64,000 nucleotides of DNA from Rhizobiales bacterium UBA1912 (GTDB lineage: Bacteria; Pseudomonadota; Alphaproteobacteria; Rhizobiales; Devosiaceae): NCBI GenBank assembly GCA_002337455.1, contig DDGC01000014.1:326662-390661 (forward strand). Reading direction: 5' to 3'. The notes under the pieces were generated by a model. That model was not told where the DNA came from, did no database searches, and worked only from the letters and a program-made list of their open reading frames with translations. Each line of letters starts with the position of its first letter. Position 1 is the first letter of the stretch. Positions 16,449 to 25,216 of this stretch are shown in pieces. The translations under genes were made by a program, and so were the position numbers.

Positions 16449-17486
16449 TTAGTCCGTGGCGGTGACCAGAGTACGAACGTCCTCAAGTGTGGACTCGGGC
16501 GTTGCGTACAACTCGCCGACGACCGTCGCGATCTCGGCACCCGAGATGGGTTCGAGAGGCGAACCTGCCTCCTCCATCAGGGCCATGAACTCGGGATCCT
16601 CCATGGTCGCTGTGAAGGCATCGCGCAAGACGGCGACGCGGTCTTCGGGCACACCGGCGGGAACCGCAAGCGGCCGTCCGGCTTCGAAGGGCAGGATCAG
16701 AAAATCGATCAGCGCCTCGACTTCGGGATCCTCGACATAGTCGGAGAAATTGGGCAGGTCGGGAAATGCGGGATCGTTTTCCCAGCCCAGTTGCATAAGG
16801 ACGGTCATTTCGCCCTCGGCCACCTGACGCGCCTGATCTCCGGTAATCAGTCCGGTGATTGTGGGAAGCCAGCCATCGACCTCGCCGCGCTCCATGGCGA
16901 GATAGACCTCTTCACGTCCGGAATAGCCGTGGATGATATCGAACTGTGTGCCCAGATGGTCGTTCATCAGGGCCGCCAGCGTGCGGTTCTCGTTGGCAAA
17001 TCCGGTTGCGCCGATCACCATGGGCGTCGTGAACATGTCGTCAGCGGTCTGTACCGGCGACTGTTCCGACGCGACGATGGCGTATTTTTCCTTGTTCAGG
17101 CTGCCGATCCATTCCACTTCGCGCGGATCGAAAGTGTCGTTGGTACCATCGACAAGCGAACGATAGAGGTTGTTGCGCTGCAGGAAGCCGATGACCGATC
17201 CGTCAGCGGGCTGATTGTTCTGCAACTGCCCGGCCGCCACCATGCCACCCGCACCGGCGACATTCATGACGATGATGTCGGGCTCACCGGGAATGTGCCG
17301 CGAAAAAAATATGGCAAACTGACGCGCCAGAACGTCCGACAGCGTTCCTGCCGGCGCACTGACCATGATCGTGACGGGACTGCCGGAATAGAATTCCTCG
17401 GCCGTCTGAGCCGACACCGCATGGGCCATGCCCAAGCTCATCACCAGGACTGCGCCTGACATCTTGATAGTCTTCATCATCGACAT
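16449..17486 (-). CDS. TTT periplasmic receptor, divergent TctC-type
   Basis: The 345-residue protein starts MSMMKTIKMSGAVLVMSLGM and has a signal peptide cleaved after AVSA, then TAEEFYSGSPVTIMVSAPAG. It keeps the Bug-fold landmarks PGEPDIIVMNVAGAGGM and GVPEDRVAVLRDAFTATME, but the opening motif differs from classical TctC. It is paralogous to the receptors at 27012-28049 and 28147-29187, with shared EEFYS, LQRNNLY, WIGSLNKE and GVPEDR-like passages. AGGAGG precedes the start by six bases. It supplies the fused permease encoded downstream. Confidence 0.83.
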   Translation of the reverse strand: MSMMKTIKMSGAVLVMSLGMAHAVSAQTAEEFYSGSPVTIMVSAPAGTLSDVLARQFAIFFSRHIPGEPDIIVMNVAGAGGMVAAGQLQNNQPADGSVIGFLQRNNLYRSLVDGTNDTFDPREVEWIGSLNKEKYAIVASEQSPVQTADDMFTTPMVIGATGFANENRTLAALMNDHLGTQFDIIHGYSGREEVYLAMERGEVDGWLPTITGLITGDQARQVAEGEMTVLMQLGWENDPAFPDLPNFSDYVEDPEVEALIDFLILPFEAGRPLAVPAGVPEDRVAVLRDAFTATMEDPEFMALMEEAGSPLEPISGAEIATVVGELYATPESTLEDVRTLVTATD

Positions 17487-17777
17487 TGCAACCTCCTCTT
17501 GCAAAACTGTCACCTTGACGGCTACCGCCGGATCGCACGATCCGCTCATCGGCCGCCTCTCGTCCCTGTCTGCTGATACTGCACTACAGGTCCGCTTCTT
17601 GACGATCGGGAGCGCCAATGGGCGCTGCCGCTAAAGTTCAACTCCTCCTGCTTTTATGAAGAGGGATGCTAGCCCTTCGTGGCAGGTAGCAAAACAAGCT
17701 CATCACCAAACTTATGTCTCACGATCTTGAATCGATGGACTTTCGGTTAGCAACCGCCCCGGAAAGCGCGCATTTGC

Positions 17778-18764
17778 TTATGTCACCTCGCAATCGTAGA
17801 AGAGCGCATCCAGCTCAAGCGGCGCCGGGATCAGCTTTTGCTGTTCGGCATATTTCATCAGCGTCTCGATGGCCGGCCGGTTGGGCGTCAGACCATAGGG
17901 AATGGGATCGGGACCGACGATGCCCGCAAGGCGTTTGAGCTTTTGGTCTTCCTTACTCGTACCCTGACCCGCATGCAGTTTTTCGAGATAGATCGATTTG
18001 GATTTCACCAGCGCATCGAAGACCAGTTGCGGGAGGTCGGGGTTGGCTGCGACGACCGTGTCCTTGAGGACGATAGTGGGATGGCAAGGGTAAATCCCGG
18101 TGCGCGCGTACCATTCGGCCTCGAGCGCGTCATGGTCTTCGAACAATTGGCGGTATCCGTCCATCGATGGGGCGGCCTTATCCTCCCAGGCGGCGGTTGG
18201 CGGCCCCTCGCGGCCGATGCCGGCACTTCCGGCGAGGCCCGCATCGATCTCGCCCGCCGCCATCATGGACGCCAGCGACTTGCCCTCCGGAACATGGACC
18301 ACATTGTCGGGCAGCTCGAGCTCGGCGACGTGTTCTTCATCATCGACGACCCAGGTGACCTTGAAGGGGTCGACGCCATATTCGTTTTGAAGGATGCCGC
18401 GCACCCAGACGCCGGTGGTAACGGAATAGGCCCGCACACCGACCTTTTTGCCCTCCAGATCCTTGGGCTCGATGATACCTGCGTCGGGACGAACGAGAAT
18501 TCCTTCATGGTGAAACCGGCGATTGAAGAATACAGGTAGCGCCTTGAAGGGTTTACCGTGTCCACGTGCCACCATATAGGTCGTTGATGCCAACTCGCAG
18601 ATGTCGAATTCGACATCGCGCACCATGCGGCGGAAGGCGGCGATCTGCGGCTTGACCTCGATGAACTGCAGATCAACACCGGGAATCGTGACATCGCCAC
18701 TCTTGAGCGCTTCGGTATATCCGGTCGTCCGAAGCGACATGGTAAAGGTGCGGTTGGTTCCCAC
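17778..18764 (-). CDS. 4,5-dihydroxyphthalate decarboxylase-like protein (third paralogue)
   Basis: The 328-residue, leaderless protein contains FDICELASTTYMVARGHG, RFHHEGILVRPDAG, GKKVGVRAYSVTTGVWVRG and WVVDDEEHVAEL, nearly the same as in the protein at 9738-10703. I set the start at GTG 18764 (MGTNRTFTMSLRTTG) because GGAGGAG lies seven bases before it; the frame is open much further upstream without family similarity. It is the first gene of locus B and is divergent from the MFS gene. Decarboxylation of an aromatic diacid is the family-based guess. Confidence 0.8.
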   Translation of the reverse strand: MGTNRTFTMSLRTTGYTEALKSGDVTIPGVDLQFIEVKPQIAAFRRMVRDVEFDICELASTTYMVARGHGKPFKALPVFFNRRFHHEGILVRPDAGIIEPKDLEGKKVGVRAYSVTTGVWVRGILQNEYGVDPFKVTWVVDDEEHVAELELPDNVVHVPEGKSLASMMAAGEIDAGLAGSAGIGREGPPTAAWEDKAAPSMDGYRQLFEDHDALEAEWYARTGIYPCHPTIVLKDTVVAANPDLPQLVFDALVKSKSIYLEKLHAGQGTSKEDQKLKRLAGIVGPDPIPYGLTPNRPAIETLMKYAEQQKLIPAPLELDALFYDCEVT

Positions 18765-19036
18765 GGTAATCTCCTCCTGGCAGCGCGCCAATGCATCTTT
18801 TGTCTCCTTGGAGGTGTTACGACGTGAAATCGGAAAGGCCGACATTTGAACGTGGCATGAGGTCATAAGTTTTGCGCTCATGACCTGAGGGAGCGAATTG
18901 CCTTTGGTGGCGACGTGCCTCAAAATCAGCGGCATAAAAAGGTGATCTGCCTGAACCAAGATCAGATTTCTGCCGCATACGGGTTCCGGCAACGCCGCCC
19001 CGACATACCGTTTCCGTCATCCTATAGAGCCCCGCA

Positions 19037-20308
19037 GTGACAACCACGCCCCTTGATCTTGCCGCCCCCGGCCGCTTTGCCGCCTTTTCAATTCCTGCCT
19101 ATCGCAGCTACTGGCTTTCTCTGGTGCTGACCGGCTTTGCCGTACAGGTCCAGACGGTTGCGGTGGGCTGGTATCTCTACGACCTCACGCGCGACCCGCT
19201 CGATCTGGGCCTTGTCGGCCTCTCGCAATTTCTGCCCGCGCTGCTGCTGGTTCTGGTGACCGGATCGGTGGCAGATCGGTTTTCACGTCGGACGATCATG
19301 AGCGTGACGCTGGCCCTGATGGGGATGTGCGCCATCGCCCTGTTCGCGGTGACCGGGGCGGGAATTGCGACAAACTGGATGATGTTTCTCATCATCGCCC
19401 TGTTCGGCACCACCAGGGCTTTTTACAATCCGGCGCGACAGTCCCTCGTGCCCAATATCGTGCCAACCAGCCACCTGCCCCCGGCGGTCGCTGCCAACGC
19501 CACCGCCACCCAGTTTGCCACGATCTGCGGGCCGGTGGCCGGCGGCCTGCTCTATGCGATCGATGTGCGGCTGGCTTTCGGCGCGGCCGCCGCGTTTCTG
19601 GGCGCGGCGTCACTGTTTATCTTGGTCGGCGTCCCCAAAACCGTCCCACGCACCGGGAAACCCATGGCGGGTTGGGAGTCGGTGAGTGCCGGTTTCCGCT
19701 ACGTCTGGACCAACAAGCCCGTGCTGGGCGCCATATCGCTCGATCTTTTCGCCGTGCTGTTTGGCGGCGCCATGGCGCTATTGCCGGTCTATGCGCGCGA
19801 TGTGCTCGATATCGGACCAGAGGGGCTCGGCCTCTTGCGGTCCGGTCCGGCCATCGGCGCCATCGCCATGGGCCTTGCCCTGATCGTGTTTCCGATCCGC
19901 AATCACGCCGGCAAGATCATGTTCGCTGCCGTGGCCGGGTTCGGAGTAGCCACACTGGTTTTTGCACTTTCGGCAACGCTTTGGATCTCGCTTGCCGCTC
20001 TGATCCTGATTGGCGCTTTCGACATGATCAGCGTCAATATCCGCAACGTGCTCATCCAGATATGGACACCCGATGCCCTGCTCGGACGCGTCAATGCCGT
20101 CAACCAGATCTTTGTGGGTGCTTCCAACGAGCTAGGCGCCTTCAGGGCCGGTGTCATGGCTACATGGATCGGCCCCGTCGCGGCGCTGTCACTTGGTGGT
20201 GCGCTCATCATCCCGATCGCCGCGGCCTGGGCGATCATGTTCCCGCAATTGCGCGATGTCCGCCACCTTGACGGGCGCGACGAGGCGAGCCCGAGCCCCA
20301 AAAACTGA
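19037..20308 (+). CDS. Major facilitator superfamily exporter (EntS/MFS_3 type)
   Basis: This 423-residue protein has about twelve hydrophobic segments. After the first two helices comes VADRFSRRTIM, the loop 2-3 motif of the superfamily, and RAFYNPARQSLVPNIVP is typical of the EntS-like exporter branch. The charged tail HLDGRDEASPSPKN is cytoplasmic. It starts at GTG 19037 and is divergent from the locus B operon across 272 bases. The substrate is unknown; export of an intermediate or toxic analogue of the locus B compound is a contextual guess. Confidence 0.85.
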   Translation: MTTTPLDLAAPGRFAAFSIPAYRSYWLSLVLTGFAVQVQTVAVGWYLYDLTRDPLDLGLVGLSQFLPALLLVLVTGSVADRFSRRTIMSVTLALMGMCAIALFAVTGAGIATNWMMFLIIALFGTTRAFYNPARQSLVPNIVPTSHLPPAVAANATATQFATICGPVAGGLLYAIDVRLAFGAAAAFLGAASLFILVGVPKTVPRTGKPMAGWESVSAGFRYVWTNKPVLGAISLDLFAVLFGGAMALLPVYARDVLDIGPEGLGLLRSGPAIGAIAMGLALIVFPIRNHAGKIMFAAVAGFGVATLVFALSATLWISLAALILIGAFDMISVNIRNVLIQIWTPDALLGRVNAVNQIFVGASNELGAFRAGVMATWIGPVAALSLGGALIIPIAAAWAIMFPQLRDVRHLDGRDEASPSPKN

Positions 20309-20318
20309 TCTCCGCTAC

Positions 20319-20337
20319 CGGCGGGCCGAGCCGCCCG
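20319..20337. terminator. Hairpin between convergent MFS and esterase genes
   Basis: GGCGG (20320-20324) pairs with CCGCC (20331-20335) in the 100-base gap between two convergent genes. It could serve as a weak bidirectional terminator; there is no U-run. Confidence 0.3.
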
Positions 20338-20408
20338 TCCTTCAGTCTTGGAAGTTACCCGTCCTAGGCGCCACCCCGGCCCGATGCCTGTTCGTACACA
20401 CCCTGAAT

Positions 20409-21269
20409 TCACTCGGTGTTCTCGCGCGCTCCATTGAGAAATGCGGATATCCGCTCGAAGGCTTTGCGGGCCTGGGGCGTCTCTGGCGCCGAGCGCAAGG
20501 CGTCGTAAGGTTCTCCGTCAAGCATTTCTGTTTCGACATTGCCGCCAGCGGACGTGTATGCGCGGCAGAAGCGATCCATGTTTTCCTTTGTATGCAGGGT
20601 ATCGCACCAGGCCTGGACATAGAGGATGTCGGGGGTTGCCACACTGTCACCGCGCTCAAGCGCCAGCACAGGGCTGCCATCCACCATCGCCTCTTTATCC
20701 CCCCAGTATTTCATCTGGGCGAAACCCGCACCAACCCTGTGTTCAAGGCTCTTGTCACCTTTGGCCTGACGCTCGAGATTTTCCTCGTAGCGGGTGGCCG
20801 GACATATCACGGGCCACATGGTCACCACATGAGCGGCCGTCGCATCGATCGCCTCACCGCCAGAAAGCGCTATCGAGCAATAGCGAGGATCGAAGGGTTT
20901 CATTGCCGCAAGTACGGCGAGATGCCCTCCCGCAGACGTACCCATGACCCCCACAAGATCGGCGGAAGTTCGGAATTTTTTCGCATTGAGCTTGAGCCAG
21001 CGCACCGCGAAATTGATATCAGCCACCGATGATGGATAGGTGCCATGGGGCGGCAGACTGTAATCCACTGCCAGTACCATAACCCCGCCCTGCGCAATCC
21101 GCCGGTTGATCGGGTCATTGTTGGCATATTTTCCTTTCACCCAGGACCCGCCATGCGCATCCACGACGGTTGGAAAAGGGCCATCTCCCACCGGGACATA
21201 GGCGCGCGCTCCAAGCGCGAGGTTGTTGCGATCAAGATATACCAGATCCTGAATTTCAAGCTCGAACAC
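20409..21269 (-). CDS. Alpha/beta-hydrolase (esterase/acylhydrolase, BD-FAE/HSL-like)
   Basis: I choose GTG 21269, which follows GAGGGAAGGA and gives a 286-residue protein opening FELEIQDLVYLDRNNLALGA; an ATG at 21323 would add 18 residues. VDAHGGSWVKG is the HGG oxyanion-hole motif and VMGTSAGGHLAVLAAM carries the nucleophile serine in GxSxG. QAWCDTLHTKENM fits the acid residue. At the expected catalytic histidine position I see GEPYDALR, with tyrosine, so the triad may be altered. It is the last gene of locus C and is convergent with the MFS gene. Confidence 0.75.
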   Translation of the reverse strand: MFELEIQDLVYLDRNNLALGARAYVPVGDGPFPTVVDAHGGSWVKGKYANNDPINRRIAQGGVMVLAVDYSLPPHGTYPSSVADINFAVRWLKLNAKKFRTSADLVGVMGTSAGGHLAVLAAMKPFDPRYCSIALSGGEAIDATAAHVVTMWPVICPATRYEENLERQAKGDKSLEHRVGAGFAQMKYWGDKEAMVDGSPVLALERGDSVATPDILYVQAWCDTLHTKENMDRFCRAYTSAGGNVETEMLDGEPYDALRSAPETPQARKAFERISAFLNGARENTE

Positions 21270-21559
21270 TGCAGTCCTTCCCTCAAATTTGCCGCCGGGC
21301 CAAGAGATGGCAGACCCAAGCATGTGTTGTTGTGACCAGAACCGAGTGGTTGCCCTTGACCCACCCCTATCGTTTGTGTTCGCGGGAAACCGGCGCATCC
21401 AGCGTGCTAAATGGTGGCAATGAACTCGCGAAGCGCGAGGACAAATTCCCGAGTATGCTCCGGGGCCAGGGGACATTTAGCGTTTTTACGAAAATCACAT
21501 AGATGAATGCCGCTATGGCGAGCGCGTATAGTGGGGAGGAGCGAACTTAACGGGGGGCG

Positions 21560-22195
21560 TTATAGATGGTCGAGAAACGCATTCACCAAATCGATAGCCC
21601 CGGCGCGGGCCACCGGAACGCCGATGGCTTGGTCTACGGCAAAAAAGGGGTCCGGCAGGGCGCGCAGCCCGGGCTCGATCCTGCCTGCCGAGGGTATCGG
21701 ACCCATAAAGACCTCCGCCTGAGCGGTTCCCGCCGCCATCGCGGCGCGAACCTCCGGTTTTGTCGCACAGAGCAGGACCTTGTCGGCCGGTAGATGCCGC
21801 AGCAGATGCAGCGAATAGGCGCTGCCACGAAGCGCCGCCACAACGAGCCCGAGCTTTTCGATGTCCTCGGAGCTTTGGGCCGGCGAGGTCTCGGCCACCA
21901 CGTAGCGGCCCTCGAGGCGGACATAGTGACGGCTGAAAGCGATGATGTCGGCTCTGGCGGCATCATTGGCCAGAAAGCAGATGTCCCAGTCGCTGGCGCC
22001 GTTGGCGGTTACCGCCGCGGCCCTTTCAAACAGGATGAATTCGACGCTTACCCCAAGGTGCTCGGCCAGGCCTTGCGCGAGGTCAACAGTTATTCCTTCG
22101 GGGCTATTGTCGGGCCCCAGCCGGACGAGATTTCTGTTGCCGAGATTGAGGGCGGCCCGAAGCCGCCCTCCCGGTGCAATGCTCGATTGTGACAT
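21560..22195 (-). CDS. Leaderless family 3 (amino-acid-type) solute-binding-like protein
   Basis: The 211-residue protein begins MSQSSIAPGGRLRAALNLGN and shows the SBP_bac_3 course: GRLRAALNLGN, NSPEGITVDLAQGLAEHLG, WDICFLANDAARADIIAFS, ALRGSAYSLHLLRHLP. There is no signal peptide, and it is shorter than periplasmic members (about 230-280 residues with leader). It begins eight bases after the fused TTT permease gene, with AGGGG before the start. It may be a cytoplasmic sensor or carrier for the imported compound. I know no defined role for such proteins next to TTT permeases. Confidence 0.65.
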   Translation of the reverse strand: MSQSSIAPGGRLRAALNLGNRNLVRLGPDNSPEGITVDLAQGLAEHLGVSVEFILFERAAAVTANGASDWDICFLANDAARADIIAFSRHYVRLEGRYVVAETSPAQSSEDIEKLGLVVAALRGSAYSLHLLRHLPADKVLLCATKPEVRAAMAAGTAQAEVFMGPIPSAGRIEPGLRALPDPFFAVDQAIGVPVARAGAIDLVNAFLDHL

Positions 22196-22202
22196 GCGGC
22201 CC

Positions 22203-24254
22203 CTAGACTGACGGAATCATGCTGGTGAGCTGCGGAAAGAGCGCACCGAGCACGGTATTGGGCCAGAATACGCGGATCAGCTGGTCGAACACCACATAGA
22301 CGAACAGCGTAACGCCGGCGGCATAGAGCACGGTCAGCCGCCACGGTTCGCGGGCGTGAAAGCGCAGGTAGGCGATCACGAAAACCGGTATCGTGGGAAT
22401 AAGCCCGATAACGGCCATCAGGCCCATGAACAGCAGGAACCATCCGAAGAACTGTGCAGCGCGTGAAAGAACCAGTCGGTTGCCCAGATCGTCTTTCTCC
22501 GAGCCGATGTCCATGTAGATTCCCCGATAGGAGATATCGCGTTCGTCCTCGATGGGCCGTCCGCGCGCCGTCACGGCATGGTAGAAGCTGACGGCCGCTC
22601 CAATCAGCAGCACCGTGCCGACAATTTGCGGGCCCAGCCTTGCCGCTGTCGGCCATTTTGAGGCTTCGAACATCATCAGTACGGTGATACCCATCAGAAT
22701 GACGTAGAACAGGTCGCTCAACTTGAACACCGGCCGCCCCGAGGGAACGAGGGCACTCAGCCCGCCATGGCGTATCTCGTTGATCAGGGGACGAGCAAGG
22801 ACAAGCACTGCAATGGCCAAAACCCCCATGACGCCCGGACGGTAGAGCCAATCGGCTCCATAGCGAACGATCGATATGCCCAGATAGCGTTCCAGCAATA
22901 CGCCCAGCACAAGGCCAAGCACCAGTGGCGGACGGGGCCAGTTGAGCCGTTTCATCGCCCAACCGACGAGACCGGCCACGAGCAGCACGAGCATGTCGCC
23001 CCAGCTCGAGGACGCCTGATACGCACCGATATAGACCACCACCAGGATCGCCGGCAGCAGCAGCGTGTAGCGAAGCGTCGCGATGCGGGCGAAATAGACG
23101 CTGAGCGTTATGCAGGCCAGCGTTCCGATGATGTTGGCGACCATCATGCTCCACACCATCGAATAGGTGATGTCGAGATGGGTGGTCATCATGTCGGGGC
23201 CCGGCACGATGCCGTGGACCAGCATGGCGCCGATGAGGATGGCCATGGCGGCGCTGCCCGGAACACCAAACACAAGCGTGGTGCCAAGGCTCCCCGAATT
23301 GATCGCGTTGGCGGCGGCTTCGGGCGCGATCACGCCTCTGATATCGCCTTTCGTGAAGGTCTCGGATGCGCCCTTTTCGGTGCGCGCCGCATGGCCGTAA
23401 GCCATCCAGTCGACCACCGCTCCGGAAAAGCCCGGAATGGCGCCGCAGACCACGCCCAGAATACTCGAGCGGACCACAAGAAACCAATGGGTCAGCGCGT
23501 CGCGTATCCCCTGCGACCGCCCCTTCTTGGGATCGAACTTGACGTTATCGGCCAGCGGCTTGCGCGCAATCGCCAATTCGCAGAGTTCGGGCAGCGCGAA
23601 CAGCCCGAGCATGAGCGGCATGATCGGCACGCCGTCCCAGAGATAGACAAAGCTGCCCGTCCACCTGCGTTGAGCGGTCTGGGCGTCGATGCCGATCATT
23701 GAGATCAGGATGCCGAAACAGGCGATGGCGACGCCACGCAGGGGCGCGTTCCCCGACAGGGCCGCGACCATGGCGAGTGCCAGCGTGGTGATGGCGAAAA
23801 GTTCCGGCGTCCCGATTGCCAGCACGAATGGCCGGATGAAGGGAATGGTGAATGCGAGCAGAAACGCGCCGAACACGCCGCCCATGAGGGACGACGTATA
23901 GCCGGCAGCCAGCGCCCGGGCCGCCTCCCCCTTCTTGGCGAGCTCGTGCCCGTCGAGAACAAGCGCCTGCGCGCTCGATGTTCCGGGCACCCCGATCAGC
24001 ACTGCCGGCAACGTATCGGAGGTGGTGGTCACCGCCTGCATGCCCAGCAGCATGCCAAGCGCCGCTATGGGATCCATGGTGTAGGTGAACGGGATCAGCA
24101 GGGCGAAACCGGTGAGCCCGCCAATTCCGGGAATGAGCCCGATGATAAGCCCCACGGCGACGCCGAAAACCATGAAGATCATGCGCTCTGGTTGGAAGAC
24201 GAGCATCAGGGCACTCCCTGCTGCGTCGATCACGCTAAAATCCAGCGCCTCCAT
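22203..24254 (-). CDS. TTT permease, fused TctA-TctB (second copy)
   Basis: This 683-residue paralogue of the protein at 14218-16278 has GLIPGIGGLTGFALLIPFTY, LIGVPGTSSAQALVLDGHEL, GVVCGAIPGFSGAVVDWMAY and VIAPEAAANAINSGSLGTTL in the TctA part. The TctB-like tail has four hydrophobic segments and a charged loop with DERDISYRGIYMDIGSEKDD. Both fused permeases end in IPSV after a similar terminal helix (FDQLIRVFWPNTVLGAL here). GGAGT lies upstream of ATG 24254. The partner receptors are probably one or both encoded at 27012-29187. Confidence 0.88.
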   Translation of the reverse strand: MEALDFSVIDAAGSALMLVFQPERMIFMVFGVAVGLIIGLIPGIGGLTGFALLIPFTYTMDPIAALGMLLGMQAVTTTSDTLPAVLIGVPGTSSAQALVLDGHELAKKGEAARALAAGYTSSLMGGVFGAFLLAFTIPFIRPFVLAIGTPELFAITTLALAMVAALSGNAPLRGVAIACFGILISMIGIDAQTAQRRWTGSFVYLWDGVPIMPLMLGLFALPELCELAIARKPLADNVKFDPKKGRSQGIRDALTHWFLVVRSSILGVVCGAIPGFSGAVVDWMAYGHAARTEKGASETFTKGDIRGVIAPEAAANAINSGSLGTTLVFGVPGSAAMAILIGAMLVHGIVPGPDMMTTHLDITYSMVWSMMVANIIGTLACITLSVYFARIATLRYTLLLPAILVVVYIGAYQASSSWGDMLVLLVAGLVGWAMKRLNWPRPPLVLGLVLGVLLERYLGISIVRYGADWLYRPGVMGVLAIAVLVLARPLINEIRHGGLSALVPSGRPVFKLSDLFYVILMGITVLMMFEASKWPTAARLGPQIVGTVLLIGAAVSFYHAVTARGRPIEDERDISYRGIYMDIGSEKDDLGNRLVLSRAAQFFGWFLLFMGLMAVIGLIPTIPVFVIAYLRFHAREPWRLTVLYAAGVTLFVYVVFDQLIRVFWPNTVLGALFPQLTSMIPSV

Positions 24255-24331
24255 GATTAAACTCCAGTCGTGTAGCTATTGGTCAGTTGATTGCTGCTTC
24301 GCGTATGTCCGGTTTTGCCCGGCTGGAAAGG

Positions 24332-25216
24332 TCAGGTCATCTCCAGCGCCTCGAGGCCGTAGCCTGCAGCTCTCCGGACGACGCGGCCGATCCCAGGCAT
24401 CCCCCAGTGATAACCGGTGCATATGACGCCATCGGACGCGGCCCAGTCCAACATCCGCTCCCGGGTGGAGGCTGCCTGCTGGGGATCGTCGTCGGCGGCC
24501 AGATACCATTGGGGGTGGTGCATGTTGAAGGGCGGGATATTGGTGACATCGCCCGTCACGCAAATCTGCGCCGCGCCGGAACTCAACAACACACTTGTGT
24601 GGCCGGCCGAATGCCCATGGCTAGCGATCGCCGTCAGCCCGGGCAGGATCTCGGCATCGTTCTCGTAGCGAACGATATTGGACCATTGGGGTAGCGTTCG
24701 GCGGATGCGCTCGGCCAAAGCCTGGCGCTGTCGGGGAATGGCGTCCGAACGTGTCCAGAAATCGTACTCGGCAGCCGGAACATAAATCGGCAGGTCGGGA
24801 TAGACCTGCTCGTCGTTCGCGGTCATCAACCCGAAGATGTGGTCGGGGTGGAAATGGGTCACCACGATCGCCGACAAACCACTCGGGTCCAGACCGGCTG
24901 CCTTCATGTTGGCAAGCAGCTGCCCGCTCTTGGGCCGGCCATGCTCGCCCAGCCCGGCATCGAACATGACGAGCGATCCGCCGATGCGAGCGATGGTAAC
25001 GGTGTAGGAATTGGGGATCCTGCCCGGCGGAAACCCGTTCGCCTGAAGGACCGTCTCGACCGTTTCCGCCGATACATTGGAAAAGAACGCGGCGTCGAGC
25101 TCGCGTGATACCGAGCCTTCAAATATCTGGAAGACCTCGATGTCCTCGAAGGAGAATCTGGCAAAAGCCCGGCCCTCGCGGTTCAGTGGTCCCTGCTCTG
25201 GCGATCCGGACGTCAT
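24332..25216 (-). CDS. Metallo-beta-lactamase-fold hydrolase with an intact metal site
   Basis: The 294-residue protein has a full MBL ligand set: VVTHFHPDHIFG (HxHxDH), ASHGHSAGHTSV (His), CVTGDVTNI (Asp) and TGYHWGMPG (His). GSLVMFDAGLGE is the usual strand before the metal site. It is most like quorum-lactonase or teichoic-type MBL hydrolases acting on lactones or esters, but the substrate is unknown. Its start overlaps the stop of the next upstream MBL gene by ATGA. It is the last of three overlapping MBL-fold genes. Confidence 0.85.
   Translation of the reverse strand: MTSGSPEQGPLNREGRAFARFSFEDIEVFQIFEGSVSRELDAAFFSNVSAETVETVLQANGFPPGRIPNSYTVTIARIGGSLVMFDAGLGEHGRPKSGQLLANMKAAGLDPSGLSAIVVTHFHPDHIFGLMTANDEQVYPDLPIYVPAAEYDFWTRSDAIPRQRQALAERIRRTLPQWSNIVRYENDAEILPGLTAIASHGHSAGHTSVLLSSGAAQICVTGDVTNIPPFNMHHPQWYLAADDDPQQAASTRERMLDWAASDGVICTGYHWGMPGIGRVVRRAAGYGLEALEMT

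Noticed and set aside
20319..20337. A strong rho-independent terminator between the convergent genes
   Set aside because: The stem is short and has no U-run on either strand; listed only as a weak candidate.
22090..23487. A 465-codon minus-strand open frame overlapping the second fused permease
   Set aside because: It is out of frame with the permease, Arg-rich and non-hydrophobic; a frame shadow.
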